Below are positions 33,676 to 37,882 of a stretch of 37,882 nucleotides of DNA, in pieces. The stretch is from Candidatus Gallacutalibacter pullistercoris (GTDB taxonomy: Bacteria > Bacillota > Clostridia > Oscillospirales > Acutalibacteraceae), in NCBI GenBank assembly GCA_018710915.1, contig DVIY01000189.1, forward strand, positions 1-37,882, read 5' to 3'. The position numbers and the translations under genes were made by a program. Within the stretch, counting starts at the first letter, position 1. Every line of letters begins with the position of its first letter. Below the pieces are notes generated by a model. That model had not been told where the DNA came from. It searched no databases and was given only the letters and a program-made list of their open reading frames with translations.

Positions 33676-36111
33676 ATGGGGGTATCTAAAGAGCTGGTGC
33701 AGGAATCTTCCAAAGACCGGGGGTTCCAGCTTTTGTGCCGTATTTTTTCCATTTTATCTGTGCGGCAGAGCTGGAAAAACCAGTTCGCAGAAAGGGCGGT
33801 ACAGCTGAAGGGGTTTTCTACCCGCAAAAATGGCTCTACCGAAGAAAAGGCACAGGACAGCATTACCTGTGTCAATGATATTATGGACGAATGGCTGCGG
33901 TTTTCATTTCCATGCGTCCGGCAGAAAAAAGAAGTGTTTGAAAAAACACAGGAAGCGTTTTTGGAGAAGCTGCAAAGCGTAAAAATAGAAAGCAACGCCA
34001 TTCAGGAATATCAAAATGATTTGCAGGGGATTGTCGATAACTATACTTCCGACCCGCGTTATGTTACCTGGAGCGGGGATGCGTATAATCGGTGGAAGCG
34101 CAATTTCAACAGTACGCTCGGCGAAAGCCGCACCGGTTTTTCATTAAAAATGCTGGCAGGCATTTCGCTGACAGTCAGCGTGCTGGCAGGCGAAGACACC
34201 ACCTGCGGCCTGTATGCGGGCCCGCAGCAGGTATGCGAGCTGCTGTCTTTATGCATGAAAGAATTTGGGTACCGGTATACAGAGTTCCTGATGCCGTTAA
34301 AGGCAGAAAAAGCCTGTACGGACGATCAGAAAGAGCTGCTGTTGTATGCGATGTTTTTTCTGCTGAATTCATATTATGCCAATGGCGTCCAAAAGCAGCA
34401 GAATGCATGGGAGCGCGGCAAAGCATTTCTGGAAGCCCTGATTCTGGAGCGGCAGAATGGCCAGACCGAACCGGGCTCAATCTATCAGGTGCTCCAAAGG
34501 ATAGAGGAATTTAATGGCTGCTTTGAAAGGTACGAAACATCCCTGATTACATATGCGCAAACCTTTGAAGTCGGCGCGCACAGCTGCGAAGTAGAGAGCT
34601 GCTATGTGCCCCCGGTGCTGGAATATCTGGGTACCAATTCGAATGGCTTGGAAAAGCTGTTTGACGCAGAATTGCTCTCGGAGAAAAAAGGCCTTTTTCT
34701 GATTGATGACAGCGGTGATGAAACATCGCGCCAGCAAAAAGCGGTGCTGCTTTCGTGCCTGCACAGCAATGAGGCATTCTGCGCCTCCTTTCCGAACATG
34801 GCAGAATTTGCCGCCGGGCTGGGGCTTGAAAACAGCCGCCTGTATCCGGTTGTGGCCGACTGCCGCCATCTCGTTGGCATCCAGGGGATTACCCTGGAAA
34901 TACTGCTGGAAGAAGCGCTGGGGAATTCCTTCCAGTTTACAGGCAGCTACCGGGGGGAAGAAGCCTATATCTGCCAAATGAAAGAATTTTTAGAGCATGC
35001 GGCCGCACAGGGAAAGCTGCTTTTGTTCCTTGACCACTTTACGCGGAATGATTTTTCCATACTCAGTGAGCTGCTGTGGAACCTGAAACAGGAACATCGC
35101 GGCTGGAAGGTGCTTTTGTATATCACTTCACAAAAACCAGCGCCGTCACAGCTGCGAACGCTGCAAAGAGACCTGGCAATCTGGCAGATGTCAAAGCCGG
35201 AATCATACGAAGAAAAGCTGATTGAGCGATTGCGCAGATTTCTGGCAGTCGGGGTCGGCGGGGAGCTGCGGTTTGAAAAGCGGCTTCAACAGCGAAGCGG
35301 GCGCTTTGAAAGCCTGTGTACCAATACACCCGAAAGCCTGATCCGGTATTTTATCGATCCGCACCAGACAGATGCGTATTCGCTTTTGATAGAAGATATG
35401 GAAGCCCAGCTGGAGATTGACTGTTCGCGCGAACCGGGCAACCGGGACGGGGCAGTCACGCGCGATGAGTGCCGAAGCCTGCTGCGGAAAATTGCCGTGC
35501 ATGTGGTGGAGCACCGTTTTACAGATGCAGCAGGGCGTTTTACAGATGTTTTTTCGGAATCGACTTTGCGCCGCAGCGGGATTCTGCTGGATGATATACA
35601 CCGGAGGGCGTGGGAAATTATCTGCCGGCGTATGCTGCTGATTTCCCCGCAAAATATCAATGCATTTTCTTTTCAGCATCCGCTGTTCTGTTACCATCTG
35701 GCAGCCGAAGAATACTTCGAGCTGTTCCGGTATGACCAGAGCCGGTTTTTCCATCGGCTTGGCCATATCAGCGCAGAAGATTTTTCGTATCTGCTGGTAA
35801 TTCTGGTGCGTTTTCTGAGCCGGGCATACCGGCCGGAATATGTGGAAGAAAAAAATGCATTGACTCCCGCAGATATCCTGGTTTTTGCACAGTTTGTATC
35901 GGGATATGTCTTCAGCCATCTGAGTGAAACCCGGTTTCAGGATGCCCAGTGTTATGCAGAGGGGCTTTCTGATGTGATTCATGAAACGCTGGGCAAAAAC
36001 CTCTTCAGTTCTGATAACCCCATGATACAGATGGGCAGGTATGCGCTGTATGTGGCGTGTGAATATGCGAGCCGGTATTATTCCTACTATGCGTCTGAAA
36101 GTGGTGTATAA
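33676..36111 (+). CDS. Large cytosolic protein with degenerate NACHT-like core
   Basis: An 811-residue protein of unknown family. Residues about 1-330 are helical. At 339-351, GLFLIDDSGDETS occupies the place of a STAND/NACHT P-loop (a strand, then a glycine-containing loop before a helix), but the GK(S/T) is replaced by ETS. A NACHT-like middle follows (VADCRHLVGIQGITLEILLEEAL). KLLLFLDHF (447-455) looks like a Walker B strand with Asp453. The final 350 residues are helical and may form a sensor solenoid. If right, it is a STAND-like scaffold that cannot hydrolyse ATP in the usual way. AAGGAGGG precedes the ATG, 12 bp after the pseudokinase stop. Confidence 0.5.
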   Translation: MGVSKELVQESSKDRGFQLLCRIFSILSVRQSWKNQFAERAVQLKGFSTRKNGSTEEKAQDSITCVNDIMDEWLRFSFPCVRQKKEVFEKTQEAFLEKLQSVKIESNAIQEYQNDLQGIVDNYTSDPRYVTWSGDAYNRWKRNFNSTLGESRTGFSLKMLAGISLTVSVLAGEDTTCGLYAGPQQVCELLSLCMKEFGYRYTEFLMPLKAEKACTDDQKELLLYAMFFLLNSYYANGVQKQQNAWERGKAFLEALILERQNGQTEPGSIYQVLQRIEEFNGCFERYETSLITYAQTFEVGAHSCEVESCYVPPVLEYLGTNSNGLEKLFDAELLSEKKGLFLIDDSGDETSRQQKAVLLSCLHSNEAFCASFPNMAEFAAGLGLENSRLYPVVADCRHLVGIQGITLEILLEEALGNSFQFTGSYRGEEAYICQMKEFLEHAAAQGKLLLFLDHFTRNDFSILSELLWNLKQEHRGWKVLLYITSQKPAPSQLRTLQRDLAIWQMSKPESYEEKLIERLRRFLAVGVGGELRFEKRLQQRSGRFESLCTNTPESLIRYFIDPHQTDAYSLLIEDMEAQLEIDCSREPGNRDGAVTRDECRSLLRKIAVHVVEHRFTDAAGRFTDVFSESTLRRSGILLDDIHRRAWEIICRRMLLISPQNINAFSFQHPLFCYHLAAEEYFELFRYDQSRFFHRLGHISAEDFSYLLVILVRFLSRAYRPEYVEEKNALTPADILVFAQFVSGYVFSHLSETRFQDAQCYAEGLSDVIHETLGKNLFSSDNPMIQMGRYALYVACEYASRYYSYYASESGV

Positions 36112-36117
36112 ACAGTT

Positions 36118-36175
36118 TGTTTGCCATTTTTTATTGAAATTCCGTATTTCCTTTGTATTTGCCAGGGTTTATGAT
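36118..36175 (+). promoter_or_regulatory. Kinase promoter with paired TTTG sites 32 bp apart
   Basis: The -10 is TATGAT (36170-36175). The -35 region (TTTCCT) is far from consensus. CCTTTG at 36150-36155 lies 20 bp before the -10, and a second TTTGC-containing site lies at 36118-36123, exactly 32 bp upstream. The same spacing recurs at the two promoters near 37.4 and 37.8 kb, suggesting a shared activator or sigma factor. A small hairpin (TCCTGT/ACAGGA) lies in the leader at about 36204-36222. Confidence 0.55.
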
Positions 36176-36242
36176 AGAGGCATAAAAACGAGAGGAATTC
36201 AGGTCCTGTAAAAGTACAGGAAAATAAAAAGGAGGAATTTCA

Positions 36243-37373
36243 ATGACATGTATGGGTATCAGCGGAAAAACCTATCAGCTGGGAGAAAAAATCCAGGATG
36301 GCGGCGAAGGGACCGTATATCATATTCAGAAGGACCAGAATCTGGTGGCGAAAATCTATCACAATACGACCTCGCCCGACAAAATGCAGCGTCTCGAAAA
36401 GAAGCTGCGGGTGATGGTAAAGGATACATCCTTTGAGGCCTGGCAGGACGGCGCCATGCGTTTTGCCTGGCCGCAGGATGTCCTGTATGAAAACGGCAAA
36501 TTCTGTGGGTTTGTCATGCCGTTTGCAAAAGATACTTTTGCGTTTCACGAAATCTTGTGGGACAGCGGCCGCGACAAATTCAAGCATTATGATTACAACC
36601 GGTCAATCGCCATTGCCTATAACCTGACACAGGCGGTGGATTATGTGCACACGCATGGCTATGTAATCGGCGATATGAATATCAAAAACTTCCGGTTCAG
36701 CCGTGACTGCCGTGTGATTGTACTGGATGTGGATTCGTTTGACATCACCGACCCCGCTACCGGCGAGCATTATAAATGCAGCGTAGGGCACCCCGAAATG
36801 CTGGCGCCCGAATTGCAGGGCATGCGGCTGGATACCGAGCGGGCCAAGTTTACCAAAGAAACGGATTATTTCTCGCTGGCAATCCTGATTTTCCGAATCC
36901 TGATGAACGGCGCGCACCCGTTTAACGCGCCCAAAATCGAAAGCGCCGATGATTACGATTCCTCTTCCAGCGACAACGGCACCATGACCGATATCGCCAA
37001 AGGCAAGTGCCCGTATGTGAGTGTGGACACGGGACGCAAAATCCCCATTTATGCGCCCGATTTTGCCATGCTTCCGGCATCGCTGCAAACGCTTTTCTGC
37101 CGTACCTTCCGCTATACCGAAGCGACGGCGCGAAAAGCTGCCGCTGGCCGCGCAAGCACGATGGAGTTTGCCGTGGCATTGTACCGCTTTTACCAGCGCG
37201 ACAAAGTGACCTGCAGCGCAGACCCAAGGCACAAGTACCTTTCCCGTGTGGGCAAGTGCCCGTTCTGCGAAGTGAAGGCAAAACAGAACTCCGTTGCACA
37301 GGCGTCTATCAGCCGCGCTGCGGCGCCGCATCGTTCATCCCTGTTTGACCAGCTCAAATTTAAATTTCTGTAA
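36243..37373 (+). CDS. YegI/COG4248-like protein kinase with zinc-knuckle tail
   Basis: The 376-residue cytosolic kinase has a glycine loop GGEGTVY (20-26), ATP-binding Lys37 (VAKIY), the catalytic Asp144 in VIGDMNIKNF and the metal-binding Asp162 in LDVDSF. It also has the C-lobe segments HPEMLAPEL and TDYFSLAILIFRILMNG. The atypical GDxNxxN and DxDSF motifs place it with the COG4248 kinases (E. coli YegI type) that accompany TerY-like VWA proteins. A short tail with CSADPRHKY...CPFC is a probable zinc knuckle. Unlike the pseudokinase at 32788, all catalytic residues are present. It has its own promoter upstream and a strong terminator, so it can be expressed separately from the long operon. 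GGAGGAATTTCA precedes ATG 36243. Confidence 0.85.
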   Translation: MTCMGISGKTYQLGEKIQDGGEGTVYHIQKDQNLVAKIYHNTTSPDKMQRLEKKLRVMVKDTSFEAWQDGAMRFAWPQDVLYENGKFCGFVMPFAKDTFAFHEILWDSGRDKFKHYDYNRSIAIAYNLTQAVDYVHTHGYVIGDMNIKNFRFSRDCRVIVLDVDSFDITDPATGEHYKCSVGHPEMLAPELQGMRLDTERAKFTKETDYFSLAILIFRILMNGAHPFNAPKIESADDYDSSSSDNGTMTDIAKGKCPYVSVDTGRKIPIYAPDFAMLPASLQTLFCRTFRYTEATARKAAAGRASTMEFAVALYRFYQRDKVTCSADPRHKYLSRVGKCPFCEVKAKQNSVAQASISRAAAPHRSSLFDQLKFKFL

Positions 37374-37380
37374 AGCCATG

Positions 37381-37418
37381 CCGGCTGTGGGAGTTTTCCC
37401 ACAGCCGGTCAGTTTTTA
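37381..37418 (+). terminator. Strong terminator after the kinase gene
   Basis: A perfect 12-bp stem (37381-37392 with 37397-37408) closed by GTTT is followed by TCAGTTTTT. It starts 7 bp after the kinase stop. Confidence 0.92.
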
Positions 37419-37430
37419 TCAGGAACAAAC

Positions 37431-37508
37431 AGGAACTTTGCAGAAAAGGGGCTTTTTGCGGCGTGTACTTTGTCAATACAAAAAGATATGATATAGACAA
37501 GCAAAACG
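37431..37508 (+). promoter_or_regulatory. Duplicated promoter module, copy 1
   Basis: The 78-bp module contains ACTTTG at 37435-37440 and again at 37467-37472, 32 bp apart. A -10 TATGAT lies at 37487-37492 and a block TATAGACAAGC follows. The -35 (TGTACT) is poor. Conserved blocks shared with copy 2 (37752-37829) fall on these elements while the spacers differ. It reads into the small gene at 37558. Confidence 0.6.
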
Positions 37509-37557
37509 CCAGACAGAAAGCCTGGTGAAGCAATCCTCAAGTAAGGGAAGTGAGAGA

Positions 37558-37749
37558 ATGAACACGGAAAATCCCCAGCGCCGTCCCTGTTCTGCCAGCC
37601 AGCCAAAACGCATCACGATTTATTTTCCCAGGGAAGATACATCCGATTCCATGGTGCCAGAACAGATTGAAAAGATGAAACAGTCTTTGAAAAGGATTCA
37701 GCATGACGCTTTGTTCCCCGCGGATGCGAAAGAGAACCCGCAAAAATAA
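37558..37749 (+). CDS. Small hypothetical protein
   Basis: A 63-residue, hydrophilic protein of no recognised family. It has a Pro/Arg-rich N-terminus, a PKRITIYFPRED core, and a basic helix (EQIEKMKQSLKRIQHDAL). The start at 37558 follows AAGGGAAGTGAGAGA. An upstream in-frame ATG at 37525 is possible but has no clear ribosome site. It sits between the two copies of the promoter module, and the second copy begins three bases after its stop. I read it as one of a series of small genes with the same control, continuing beyond the window. Confidence 0.55.
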   Translation: MNTENPQRRPCSASQPKRITIYFPREDTSDSMVPEQIEKMKQSLKRIQHDALFPADAKENPQK

Positions 37750-37751
37750 AA

Positions 37752-37829
37752 AGGAACTTTGCAGAAAAAGGAAGAATACGGCAATGTACTTTGCACAGCC
37801 GCAGGAATACAATATAGACAAGCCAAACG
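37752..37829 (+). promoter_or_regulatory. Duplicated promoter module, copy 2
   Basis: ACTTTG at 37756-37761 and 37788-37793 are again exactly 32 bp apart. A -10 TACAAT (37808-37813) and TATAGACAAGC occupy the same offsets as in copy 1. Any gene it drives starts outside the window. The final 53 bases hold no start codon I would accept. Confidence 0.6.
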
Positions 37830-37882
37830 GAAAGCCGCCGATTCAAAAACGGCCCCGATAAACGAAAAACAACCATCTGTTA

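Noticed and set aside
1-37882. Insertion sequences, prophage genes, CRISPR arrays, rRNA or replication origins
   Set aside because: I saw no transposase, integrase, phage structural gene, regularly spaced repeat or rRNA sequence in the window.

Overview
The window looks like a chromosomal segment of a gut-type, low-oxygen Firmicute of class Clostridia, most likely in the Oscillospiraceae/Ruminococcaceae. The support is a moderately GC-rich genome with strong AGGAGG-type ribosome sites and some GTG/TTG starts, a YabE-like G5/3D cell-wall protein, a MecA-like adaptor, an Rnf-type gene set, a LexA-box-like motif of the Gram-positive kind, and a GH140-like glycosidase. Family names are from reading the protein sequences, not from a search.

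Positions 1-15 kb hold ordinary and accessory genes. (i) A cell-wall 3D-domain protein (247-1467). (ii) A small membrane-protein/AEC-transporter operon (1721-3398) behind a promoter with LexA-like boxes. (iii) A leader-peptide/attenuator/XRE-regulator unit that runs straight into three tRNA genes, Glu-Tyr-Glu (3567-4383). (iv) A reverse-strand operon of four Rnf-like subunits in the order C-D-E-A (7761-4400). It lacks RnfG and RnfB and, by eye, all the usual redox ligands of the membrane subunits. (v) A MecA-like adaptor convergent with ribulose-phosphate epimerase (rpe). (vi) Two divergent MATE exporters with a MarR regulator between them. (vii) A GH140-like glycosidase followed by a nucleoside hydrolase gene broken by two frameshifts.

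From 15.1 kb to the right edge there is one long, same-strand locus of eleven large genes plus a small one, and this is the most unusual part of the window. In order it encodes: a membrane-anchored extracellular VWA protein with a cytosolic tail; a zinc-binding P-loop GTPase; a 962-residue protein resembling a GTPase-associated protein (GAP1-like) with C-terminal membrane helices; a VWA-like lipoprotein; a four-helix membrane protein; a tubulin-like GTPase; a 1218-residue Hsp70/actin-like ATPase; a membrane coiled-coil protein; a TerY-like cytosolic VWA protein; a pseudokinase; an 811-residue protein with a degenerate NACHT-like core; and, from its own promoter, an apparently active YegI/COG4248-like protein kinase. 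Intergenic gaps are short up to 36.1 kb, so most of it is probably one transcript, with hairpins at two internal points (30951-30970 and 31985-32025).

My working interpretation is a trans-envelope signalling or conflict machine: outside VWA modules sense or bind, a GTPase with its partner and a tubulin/actin-like pair act inside, and a VWA/pseudokinase/kinase set resembling TerY-P-type systems regulates it. That is inference. The right edge carries two 78-bp imperfect copies of a promoter region with ACTTTG repeats exactly 32 bp apart. The same layout precedes the kinase gene, suggesting a dedicated regulon whose next member lies beyond the window.
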